A stretch of 6,806 nt of DNA from NCBI GenBank assembly GCA_027023175.1, contig JALVWW010000313.1:1-6806 (forward strand), given 5' to 3'. This DNA is from Campylobacterales bacterium. Lineage in GTDB: Bacteria; Campylobacterota; Campylobacteria; Campylobacterales; JALSKU01. The notes beneath the pieces were generated by a model. The model was not told the origin of the DNA. It was given only the letters and a program-made list of their open reading frames with translations, and made no database searches. This document shows, piece by piece, positions 1 to 4,993 of this stretch. The position numbers and the translations under genes are program-made. The stretch's first letter is position 1. Each line of letters opens with the position of its first letter.

Positions 1-2
1 GT

Positions 3-675
3 ATTACAATTAGACCCGATTTCAAGGGGATTGAGACAAATACTTTACTTTCCTTTTTCCTTGAAATAATAATTTATTACAATTAGACCCGATTTCAAGG
101 GGATTGAGACAGGGCAGAAGTTTACTCCCTCTTCTCCCATTTTGTTATTATTACAATTAGACCCGATTTCAAGGGGATTGAGACAAATTGTAAACATTGC
201 GTTAAAAACATCATTATTTGATTACAATTAGACCCGATTTCAAGGGGATTGAGACAATAGCAAGAGAAACAGCTACAAGAGCAAAAAGAATTACAATTAG
301 ACCCGATTTCAAGGGGATTGAGACGGAAAGTAGTTTGTGTTTTTTAGAGAGTAGATTATTATTACAATTAGACCCGATTTCAAGGGGATTGAGACGGTAG
401 CACTTCGGATGTTACCCACTTTTTGAATTGATTACAATTAGACCCGATTTCAAGGGGATTGAGACCCGATAGTGTATCTTGTTTTGTCGCTTATGACCTT
501 TGCATTACAATTAGACCCGATTTCAAGGGGATTGAGACTTGTAATAATTTGTTATAATAGTTTAAAAAGAATTACAATTAGACCCGATTTCAAGGGGATT
601 GAGACTTGCGGTAACTCTTGTCTTTAGATATGCTACTTCTATTACAATTAGACCCGATTTCAAGGGGATTGAGAC
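3..675 (+). CRISPR. CRISPR array, trailer-side end (10 identical repeats, 9 spacers)
   Basis: Ten identical 35-nt repeats lie at 3-37, 76-110, 150-184, 221-255, 290-324, 361-395, 431-465, 504-538, 571-605 and 641-675. Each begins ATTACAATTAGACCCG and ends GGGGATTGAGAC. The nine spacers are 38, 39, 36, 34, 36, 35, 38, 32 and 35 nt long and share no sequence with each other. The base before each repeat varies, which fixes the unit at 35 nt. The repeat can form only a weak CCC/GGG stem. Its 3' end ATTGAGAC resembles the ATTGAAA(C/G) 5' handle known from type I and III crRNAs, so transcription on the + strand is inferred. The array runs off the left edge, and repeats decay only on the right, as expected when the leader is upstream of position 1. 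No cas gene is in the window, so the subtype cannot be given. Variable spacer length fits type III or I-A/I-B. Confidence 0.98.
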
Positions 676-714
676 ACTACTTTAGGAGCTCCTTCTAATG
701 ATGTTAATTTATAT

Positions 715-750
715 GACCCGACCGCATATATGCACAAGGGGATTGGATGC
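715..750 (+). repeat. Degenerate terminal CRISPR repeat, variant family (copy A)
   Basis: This 36-nt unit starts GACCCGA, like positions 11-17 of the array repeat, and contains CACAAGGGGATTGGATGC, close to the CAAGGGGATTGAGAC end of that repeat. The middle differs: it holds a perfect 10-bp palindrome, GCATATATGC, at 724-733. It begins 39 nt after the last intact repeat, or about 29 nt if the weak upstream match is counted, so it sits where an eleventh repeat would be. The DNA at 676-710 is then the tenth, oldest spacer. It could be a decayed end repeat of this array or the relic of a second CRISPR family. The resemblance to 884-918 favours the second. Confidence 0.65.
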
Positions 751-830
751 AGATAACAGATATCAGAAAACAGATAACGGAATTAAAATGATAGGAGTAA
801 AGGTGGCAAGGTGGTAAGGAGTAAAGAGAT
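751..830. repeat. Short simple direct repeats after the array
   Basis: There are two kinds of short tandem-like words. CAGATAAC occurs at 750-757 and 771-778, with CAGATATCAG between them. GGAGTAAAG occurs at 794-802 and 818-826, around GTGGCAAG/GTGGTAAG. No reading frame, hairpin or promoter stands out. This looks like non-coding low-complexity sequence between decayed CRISPR units. I do not know its origin. Confidence 0.6.
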
Positions 831-844
831 TGGATAGTCTTTTT

Positions 845-873
845 AGCTCTAAGCCCTCAGCTCTAGGTTCTAA
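845..873 (+). repeat. Left copy of a 29-bp imperfect direct repeat
   Basis: The first 16 bases, AGCTCTAAGCCCTCAG, are identical to 2218-2233. Over 29 bp the two copies match at 25 positions (partner 2218-2246). The copy stands 10 nt before the degenerate repeat at 884-918. The partner stands 12 nt after the degenerate repeat at 2171-2205, so the pair brackets the lipoprotein gene and the CRISPR relics around it. It could be a trace of insertion or recombination, or simply a dispersed intergenic repeat. Confidence 0.75.
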
Positions 874-883
874 GCTATTTGAA

Positions 884-918
884 GACACGACCGCATATTT
901 TCACAAATGGATTGAAAC
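884..918 (+). repeat. Degenerate CRISPR-like repeat, variant family (copy B)
   Basis: This 35-nt unit shares CGACCGCATAT and then CACAA..GGATTG with the copy at 715-750, and ends in a canonical ATTGAAAC. Length, start and end match a CRISPR repeat, but no second intact copy or spacer ladder surrounds it. It ends 19 nt before the lipoprotein start codon and so forms part of that gene's upstream region. Confidence 0.6.
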
Positions 919-937
919 TTGTAAAAAAGGATATAAA

Positions 938-1657
938 ATGAAATATATAAAATATATTTTAGCTTTAGGTTTAGTTTTAGTATTTTCAGGATGTACAACA
1001 CCACAAATATCTGGATTTAATGGTATTTGTTCAGATAATGGTAATGCTATACAATCAGAATATGATGTTTTTAAAAATTCTCAAAAAAAGATTTTTAAAA
1101 AAGTACCATTTGATAGTATAGAAAAATTTAAAATTTGGTATAGAAATGAATCATCTTTATATAAAAAATATAATAATATTCATTCTCAAAGAAATGAAGT
1201 TAAAGAGTGTATTAATTCTCGTATTATAACACCAGGATATAAAGTGCAATATGAAATGTACATATATTTTCCTAAAAATTATAAAACAATGTTTCCTATG
1301 CCTACAGTAGTAGCTCAAATTTTTCAAGAATCTACTACACCTTTAATATGGTTAGAAGAAAAAAATGGACTTATTATTGATGATAAAATTAATAATAAGC
1401 TAATATATTTAATAGATAAAGATAATTTAAAAAACAAATGGTATAAAATAACAATTAATGTTTATTTTTCAAAAAAAGGATACATAAAAATATATGTAGA
1501 TGATAAATTAAAACAAAAATATAATGGCTCATTCATAAAAAATAATTTCAATAAAATATATTTTAAATACGGAATTTATAGACCTAATATAGAAGAATAT
1601 AGAGTAAATAAAAAATTTGATATTATTGAAAAAAACATATTGATTATTTTGACATAA
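938..1657 (+). CDS. Putative lipoprotein, polysaccharide-lyase-like (heparin lyase I-type fold), apparent C-terminal frameshift
   Basis: The ATG at 938 is chosen because AAGG (927-930) lies 7 nt upstream and a lipoprotein signal follows at once: Lys-rich start, hydrophobic stretch 6-16 and lipobox FSGC with Cys19. An upstream TTG (830) in frame would add 36 residues that only translate repeat DNA. As read, the protein is 239 aa. Residues of about 84-215 follow the pattern I associate with Pfam Polysacc_lyase (PF14099) beta-jelly-roll proteins: QRNE at 84-87, YEMYIYFPKNY near 105-115, VVAQIF at 124-129, and KYGIYRP at 210-216. The KxxxY spacing (K210/Y214) resembles the catalytic Lys/Tyr pair of heparinase I, but the usual His after VVAQ appears to be Phe, so activity is doubtful. 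The expected last strand is in the -1 frame (1630-1725). Codons are far richer in A/T than in the operon to the right, suggesting transfer. A surface or periplasmic glycan-binding role is equally possible. Confidence 0.7.
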   Translation: MKYIKYILALGLVLVFSGCTTPQISGFNGICSDNGNAIQSEYDVFKNSQKKIFKKVPFDSIEKFKIWYRNESSLYKKYNNIHSQRNEVKECINSRIITPGYKVQYEMYIYFPKNYKTMFPMPTVVAQIFQESTTPLIWLEEKNGLIIDDKINNKLIYLIDKDNLKNKWYKITINVYFSKKGYIKIYVDDKLKQKYNGSFIKNNFNKIYFKYGIYRPNIEEYRVNKKFDIIEKNILIILT

Positions 1658-1725
1658 GATTAAAAGATATAAAAATACCAACACAAACAGTTTATTTTAC
1701 TGGAATAAAAAGAATTATAAAATAG
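1630..1725 (+). pseudogene. C-terminal segment of the lipoprotein in the -1 frame
   Basis: Read in the -1 frame after the seven-A run at 1629-1635, the DNA encodes a peptide ending IPTQTVYFTGIKRIIK before TAG at 1723-1725. The PTQTVYF...IKR string looks like the closing strand of PF14099-type lyases, where a PTxTVYYDxIR-like segment follows the GIYR motif. The zero frame instead gives the unremarkable tail NILIILT and stops at 1655. Adding one A to the run restores a continuous 262-aa protein. The zero-frame codons across the run are GAA AAA AAC, so A_AAA_AAC (1630-1636) is also a correctly phased -1 slippery heptamer. A one-base deletion, a sequencing error in the homopolymer, or slippage during expression would all explain it. 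Confidence 0.7.
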
Positions 1726-1739
1726 TACAATCATTACAG

Positions 1740-1777
1740 TCTAAGCAGTATTTCTCAAGTTGAAATAACTGCTTAGA
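1740..1777 (+). terminator. Strong hairpin downstream of the lipoprotein gene, possible terminator
   Basis: The left arm TCTAAGCAGTATTTC (1740-1754) pairs with GAAATAACTGCTTAGA (1762-1777) over 15 bp with a single bulged base, around a 7-nt loop. The hairpin starts 15 nt after the restored stop codon at 1725. The bases that follow are T-rich but interrupted (TTCTAACTTCTTT), so this is not a textbook intrinsic terminator. Its place at the gene end still makes termination or mRNA 3'-end protection the most likely role. Confidence 0.5.
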
Positions 1778-1812
1778 TTCTAACTTCTTTAAATTATTTT
1801 CATTAATATCAA

Positions 1813-1846
1813 ATTACAATCAGATCCGATTTCAAGGGGTGAGAGC
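1813..1846 (+). repeat. Orphan degenerate copy of the array repeat (copy C)
   Basis: The unit starts ATTACAATCAGATCCGATTT and continues CAAGGGG, aligning over its whole length with the array repeat. It has two substitutions in the first half (T to C twice) and a disturbed end (GTGAGAGC in place of GATTGAGAC). It lies more than 1.1 kb from the last intact repeat, on the far side of the lipoprotein gene and in the same orientation. This shows that array-derived DNA once existed on both sides of that gene. Confidence 0.85.
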
Positions 1847-1852
1847 GTTAAG

Positions 1853-1877
1853 AAAACAACAACTGCTTGTTGTTTTT
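1853..1877 (+). terminator. Perfect 10-bp hairpin with T-run
   Basis: AAAACAACAA (1853-1862) pairs perfectly with TTGTTGTTTT (1867-1876) around the loop CTGC, and the right arm runs into a fifth T. The shape is that of an intrinsic terminator, but the stem has only two G-C pairs and there is no gene just upstream. It directly follows degenerate repeat C and opens the hairpin-rich stretch that runs to 2099. Confidence 0.4.
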
Positions 1878-1886
1878 AGCTCGGAA

Positions 1887-2099
1887 CCGAACCGATGTGC
1901 ATACTTGCACCGGTGAAGGCAAGTTGAGACAAGTTTATAACCGCAAATTTGCTTCGTTTTACTCAACTTCATTTGCTCTAAGGTACTCAGATATTTGATA
2001 TGCTCATCACTAAATTACAAGCAATTTAGGATTTGCATATATCAAACATCCTCACTCAGACACAGAGTTAAAGCAGTTTAACTTTTAATGCTTTGCATT
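1887..2099. other. Hairpin-dense non-coding tract, possible structured RNA or DNA element
   Basis: Successive inverted repeats are visible. ACCG/CGGT (1891-1894, 1911-1914) encloses TGCA/TGCA, or alternatively ACTTGC/GCAAGT pairs (1903-1908, 1919-1924). AAGTTGAG/CTCAACTT (1921-1928, 1962-1969) encloses the palindrome GCAAATTTGC (1943-1952). TTTGATATGC/GCATATATCAAA (1994-2003, 2035-2046) encloses a perfect CTAAATT/AATTTAG stem (2010-2016, 2023-2029). AGTTAAA/TTTAACT has loop GCAG (2066-2083). AATGC/GCATT has loop TTT (2087-2099). No protein-coding frame is convincing; a 46-codon minus-strand frame exists at 1972-1832. The tract is bounded by degenerate CRISPR repeats at 1813-1846 and 2110-2133. 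I recognise no known RNA family. It could be a structured RNA, the remnant of a small mobile element, or chance enrichment in AT-rich DNA. Confidence 0.45.
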
Positions 2100-2109
2100 G
2101 TCTTCGTTC

Positions 2110-2133
2110 GCCCGATTTCAAGGGGATTGAAAC
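2110..2133 (+). repeat. Partial orphan copy of the array repeat (copy D)
   Basis: These 24 nt match the last 25 nt of the array repeat with one base missing near the start and A in place of G three bases from the end, giving GATTGAAAC. The first ten bases of the repeat (ATTACAATTA) are replaced by unrelated sequence. The GAAAC ending is the commoner form in type I/III repeats, so this copy may reflect an older or related repeat version rather than simple decay. Confidence 0.75.
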
Positions 2134-2140
2134 CTCTGAG

Positions 2141-2170
2141 ATAATGAAAAATGAAAAATTAACAATGAAT
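2141..2170. repeat. Simple A-rich direct repeat
   Basis: AATGAAAAATGAAAAATTAAC followed by AATGAATGA makes a short imperfect tandem of ATGAAAA-like words, with no coding potential. It fills a spacer-sized 37-nt gap between repeat-like units D (ending 2133) and E (starting 2171), so it may be a decayed spacer or a simple-sequence insertion. Confidence 0.45.
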
Positions 2171-2205
2171 GATCCGACTGCAATGTTGAAAACAGGAGAT
2201 GAAAC
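2171..2205 (+). repeat. Degenerate CRISPR-like repeat, variant family (copy E)
   Basis: This 35-nt unit starts GATCCGACTGCA, comparable with GACCCGACCGCA of copy A, and ends ACAGGAGATGAAAC, comparable with the ACAAGGGGATTGAAAC-like ends of A and B. It is the most diverged of the three, and its membership rests on length, both ends and its place among other relics. Confidence 0.45.
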
Positions 2206-2217
2206 AAACCTGCTCTA

Positions 2218-2246
2218 AGCTCTAAGCCCTCAGCCCTAAATCCTAA
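2218..2246 (+). repeat. Right copy of the 29-bp imperfect direct repeat
   Basis: This copy begins AGCTCTAAGCCCTCAG, identical to 845-860, and continues with 9 of 13 matches to 861-873. It closes the region of CRISPR debris and low-complexity DNA. From about 2250 onward the sequence is ordinary upstream DNA of the operon. Confidence 0.75.
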
Positions 2247-2284
2247 AATCATTTATCCTTTTCAAAGCAAATCAATGATAGTAT

Positions 2285-2296
2285 TTGATATATCAA
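2285..2296. promoter_or_regulatory. 12-bp palindrome upstream of the operon, possible operator
   Basis: TTGATATATCAA is a perfect palindrome ending 20 nt before the antiporter ATG, in the region where the operon promoter or leader should be. The arms of the hairpin at 1994-2046 (TTTGATATGC, GCATATATCAAA) contain nearly the same word. No -35/-10 pair could be assigned with confidence between 2247 and 2316. Binding by a regulator is only a possibility, because such AT palindromes also arise by chance. Confidence 0.25.
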
Positions 2297-2316
2297 GGTT
2301 GGGTTGAAGGTTTAGG

Positions 2317-3522
2317 ATGTATGTTTTACTTATAGTCGGTTTTATATTTGTGCTTGGCTCTTTTATGAGAGTTTTTGTACAAAATTTGGGTATTTTAAAT
2401 GTTGTCGGCTATCTAATACTCGGTATCATTATAGGTCCAAACGGTTTTGATCTTGTTCCTAAAGAGTTTATTCACGGAAGTAACTTTATCATTGATATGT
2501 CTTTATCTTTGATCTCTGTTTTAGTCGGGGCAAATTTAAAATATGACATTTTAAAAGATATGTTAAAGCAGATTGTGACGATCTCTTTTTTTGAAGCTAT
2601 TTTTACTTTTTTATTTATAAGTACCTCCTTTTATATACTCTTTGATCTTTTAAATTTTAATTTTAGCAATCAATATCGCATCATAGCATCCATACTTTTT
2701 GGTGGACTCGCTACCGCTACCGCACCGGCAACGATACTAGCGGTTAGTCATGAGATAAAAGCAAAAGGTAAATTTAACTCATTTTTACTTGGTATCGTAG
2801 CGATGGATAATGCTTTTGCTCTTATATTTTTTAGTTTTATCGTTATTATTTCAAAAACTTTTATAGACTCAAGCTCTGTAGATGTCGCACTATTTGTCAA
2901 CATTGTAAAAAATATATTTTTTTCTATTTTATTGGGTACGGTTGGAGCTTTTATATCTGAAGTGATTGATAGAGTTTTTAAAAAAAGCAAAGGTGTAAAA
3001 ACGACTTCAACTTTGGGAATGATATTTATCGTTTACAGTATCGCACAATATTTTTCTTTAGAGCCTTTGATGGCATCGCTTGTCATGGGCATCGTGGCAG
3101 CAAATCTATCAAAAAACTTTTTTCTTGTTAAAAAAGAGTTTGACCACCATTTAAAAGATATTATATTTTTACTATTTTTTACCATCTCGGCAATGCACTT
3201 AAATTTTTCATTTGTTACTCAAATGCCTTTAGCTATTATTGTGTATGTTTTATTTAGGATTATAGGAAAAATTATCGGAGTTCGAGTCGGCTCTAAACTT
3301 TCAAATGCGGGAGATGAGATAGGAAAATACCTTGGTATTGCACTTTTTCCTCAAGCCGGTATCGCCATAGGATTGGCACTATCTCTTCAGGAGCTTACTG
3401 ACTTTGAAACTGTTGCACCTATTATCCTTAATGTTATTATAGCGACCACTTTGATACATGAACTGATAGGTCCATTTTTGACAAAAACAATTTTGATAAA
3501 GTATAGTAAATACAAAGGATAA
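2317..3522 (+). CDS. Cation/proton antiporter, CPA2 (KefB/NapA-like) membrane protein without RCK domain
   Basis: This inner-membrane exchanger of the monovalent cation:proton antiporter-2 type has 401 aa and about 11-13 hydrophobic segments. Family signatures are visible in order: NVVGYLILGIIIGPNGFDL (28-46), ATATAPAT in a broken helix (132-139), AMDNAFAL (162-169) at the ion-binding site, LEPLMASLVMGIVAAN (249-264), RIIGK (314-318), LGIALFPQAGIAIGLAL (339-355) and HELIGP (381-386). The protein stops after the transport domain; there is no TrkA-N/RCK domain as in KefB/KefC. The ion-site pair reads Asp164-Asn165, whereas family members usually have Asp-Asp, Asn-Asp or Gln-Asp, so ion specificity and stoichiometry are uncertain. 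The ATG at 2317 has GAAGG (2306-2310) 6 nt upstream. It is the first gene of the five-gene operon, and the dapE start is 3 nt beyond its stop. Exchange of Na+ or K+ for H+ is inferred from the family. Confidence 0.88.
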   Translation: MYVLLIVGFIFVLGSFMRVFVQNLGILNVVGYLILGIIIGPNGFDLVPKEFIHGSNFIIDMSLSLISVLVGANLKYDILKDMLKQIVTISFFEAIFTFLFISTSFYILFDLLNFNFSNQYRIIASILFGGLATATAPATILAVSHEIKAKGKFNSFLLGIVAMDNAFALIFFSFIVIISKTFIDSSSVDVALFVNIVKNIFFSILLGTVGAFISEVIDRVFKKSKGVKTTSTLGMIFIVYSIAQYFSLEPLMASLVMGIVAANLSKNFFLVKKEFDHHLKDIIFLLFFTISAMHLNFSFVTQMPLAIIVYVLFRIIGKIIGVRVGSKLSNAGDEIGKYLGIALFPQAGIAIGLALSLQELTDFETVAPIILNVIIATTLIHELIGPFLTKTILIKYSKYKG

Positions 3523-3525
3523 AAA

Positions 3526-4620
3526 TTGGATATAAAAGAGCTGTTTTTCAAGCTGTTAAGTTTTAAGTCTATCACTCCTGATGATGAAGGGGCGATAGAT
3601 TTTGTAGAGGATTATATGGATGATTTTGAAGCTGTTAGAGTTGATAAAAACGGAGTTAAAAATCTTTTTTTGTATAAAAAATTCGCAGATGGTGAGCATC
3701 TTTGCTTTGCGGGACATTTGGATGTAGTTCCTCCGGGTGAAGGATGGGATAGCGATCCGTTTGTGCCTACTGAAAAAAATGGATATATTTATGCTAGAGG
3801 CACTCAAGATATGAAGAGCGGAGTTTGTGCTTTTTTAAAGGCTTGCAAAGAGGTGGAGAATTTAAAAGGAACTTTATCTATACTTTTAACAAGCGATGAA
3901 GAGGGTGACGCAAAGTATGGCACTATAGAAGTTTTAAAGTATCTTAAAGAGAAAGAGTTTTTGCCTGATTTTGCCGTGGTTGCCGAGCCTACAAGTGAGA
4001 GAGTTTTTGGAGATACCATAAAGATAGGAAGAAGAGGATCGATAAATGGCAAGTTGGAGCTTTACGGTAAGCAAGGACATGCAGCATACCCAAAAAAAGC
4101 TACCAACCCTATCAATCTCATAGCCCCCATACTTCCTAAAATTGCGGGAGTAAACCTAGATGAGGGTGATGAAAATTTTGAGCCGAGCCAATTTGTCATC
4201 ACTGATATAAGAGCAGGTATGGAAGTAACAAATGTAACTCCAAATGATCTTAAAATGATGTTTAATGTAAGAAATTCTACTCTTACATCACCATCTTTGG
4301 TTGAACATTTTGTAAAAGAGAAGTTTAAAGGTTTGCCTTTTAAGCTTGATATTGAACAAAGCTCAAAACCGTTTATCACCGATAGAAACTCCAAAATTGT
4401 AAAAACAATGTCAAAATCTATACAAAATATTATAGGTATTACGCCGACACTAAGTACAGGCGGTGGCACAAGTGATGCCAGATTTTTTGGTGAGTTTGGT
4501 GTGGACACGGTTGAATTTGGTGTAAAAAATGATACAATACACTCTGTAAATGAGAGAACAACTTTAAGTGAAGTTGAGAGTTTATACAGAGTTTTTAAAA
4601 ATCTAATCAAGGAGATATAA
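3526..4620 (+). CDS. dapE: Succinyl-diaminopimelate desuccinylase DapE
   Basis: This cytoplasmic dinuclear zinc hydrolase of the M20 family cleaves N-succinyl-LL-2,6-diaminopimelate to succinate and LL-diaminopimelate, the step before meso-DAP for peptidoglycan and lysine. At 364 aa it is near the usual 375. Metal and catalytic residues known from Haemophilus DapE map well: His64 and Asp66 in GHLDVVPPG, Asp95 in QDMKSG, Glu125 (general base) and Glu126 in SDEEGD, Glu154 in VAEPTS and His339 in DTIHSVNE. The dimerisation domain spans about 173-290 with GHAAYP (184-189), and TGGGTSDARF (311-320) is the family substrate-binding loop. The start is TTG at 3526, supported by AAAGGA (3514-3519) and by no ATG before the conserved N-terminus. 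It lies 3 nt after the antiporter stop and 1 nt before ridA. A related M20 peptidase is unlikely given these motifs. Confidence 0.95.
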   Translation: MDIKELFFKLLSFKSITPDDEGAIDFVEDYMDDFEAVRVDKNGVKNLFLYKKFADGEHLCFAGHLDVVPPGEGWDSDPFVPTEKNGYIYARGTQDMKSGVCAFLKACKEVENLKGTLSILLTSDEEGDAKYGTIEVLKYLKEKEFLPDFAVVAEPTSERVFGDTIKIGRRGSINGKLELYGKQGHAAYPKKATNPINLIAPILPKIAGVNLDEGDENFEPSQFVITDIRAGMEVTNVTPNDLKMMFNVRNSTLTSPSLVEHFVKEKFKGLPFKLDIEQSSKPFITDRNSKIVKTMSKSIQNIIGITPTLSTGGGTSDARFFGEFGVDTVEFGVKNDTIHSVNERTTLSEVESLYRVFKNLIKEI

Positions 4621-4621
4621 A

Positions 4622-4993
4622 ATGCAATACATTCACACAGACAATGCCCCGGCGGCGATAGGTCCATACTCACAAGCTATAAAAGTAGGTGATATGGTGT
4701 TTACTTCAGGTCAAATTGCTTTAACTCCAAACGGAGAATTTTTAGAGGGTGGTGTTGAAGCTCAAGCCAGACAGGTTTTGAAAAATCTAAGTGAAGTTTT
4801 AAAAGAGGCTGGAAGCTCTATGGATAAAGTGATAAAAACTACTATATTTTTAGCAGATATGGATGACTTTGCCGTTATCAATGAGATATATGCCGAAGCT
4901 TTTGGCGATCATAAGCCTGCTAGAAGCACGGTGGCAGTTAAAACTCTTCCTAAAAAAGCACTCATAGAGATAGAGGCGGTTGCTCTTACATGA
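4622..4993 (+). CDS. ridA: 2-iminobutanoate/2-iminopropanoate deaminase RidA (YjgF/YER057c/UK114 family)
   Basis: This small cytoplasmic trimeric enzyme hydrolyses the reactive enamines and imines released by PLP-dependent dehydratases (for example 2-aminoacrylate), protecting PLP enzymes. At 123 aa it is of typical length. Diagnostic segments are APAAIGPYSQAI (9-20), the VFTSGQIAL strand (26-34) and the closing KPARSTVAVKTLPKKALIEIEAVA. Arg101, which binds the substrate carboxylate, and Glu118, which positions water, correspond to Arg105 and Glu120 of E. coli RidA; Tyr16 is also kept, so this is an active archetypal RidA. AAGGAG (4609-4614) lies 7 nt before the ATG. Its stop overlaps the next gene's start in ATGA (4990-4993), implying coupled translation. 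Confidence 0.95.
   Translation: MQYIHTDNAPAAIGPYSQAIKVGDMVFTSGQIALTPNGEFLEGGVEAQARQVLKNLSEVLKEAGSSMDKVIKTTIFLADMDDFAVINEIYAEAFGDHKPARSTVAVKTLPKKALIEIEAVALT

Noticed and set aside
218..400. 60-codon open frame on the + strand inside the array
   Set aside because: It is a translation of CRISPR repeats and spacers; the same ITIRPDFKGIET peptide recurs with each repeat.
532..558. Promoter-like TTGAGA ... TATAAT formed by repeat 8 and the following spacer
   Set aside because: The spacing is only 15 bp and the -10-like word lies in a spacer, which is random foreign sequence; no gene starts downstream.
606..640. Self-targeting by spacer 9 against the hydrolase gene (shared GGTAACTCTT at about 4997-5006)
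   Set aside because: Only a 10-nt match exists, which is expected by chance in AT-rich DNA; no other spacer matches the window better.
830..937. N-terminal extension of the lipoprotein from a TTG at 830
   Set aside because: The extra 36 residues translate the direct repeat and CRISPR-like unit B, while the ATG at 938 has a ribosome site and starts a clean lipoprotein signal.
1921..1969. Integron attC-like site (GTTGAGA ... ACTCAAC)
   Set aside because: The core-site order is inside-out relative to attC (GTT first, AAC last), and no integrase or cassette array is visible.
1847..2105. Retron msr-msd RNA
   Set aside because: There is no reverse transcriptase gene in the window, and I could not find the long complementary ends that flank a retron RNA.
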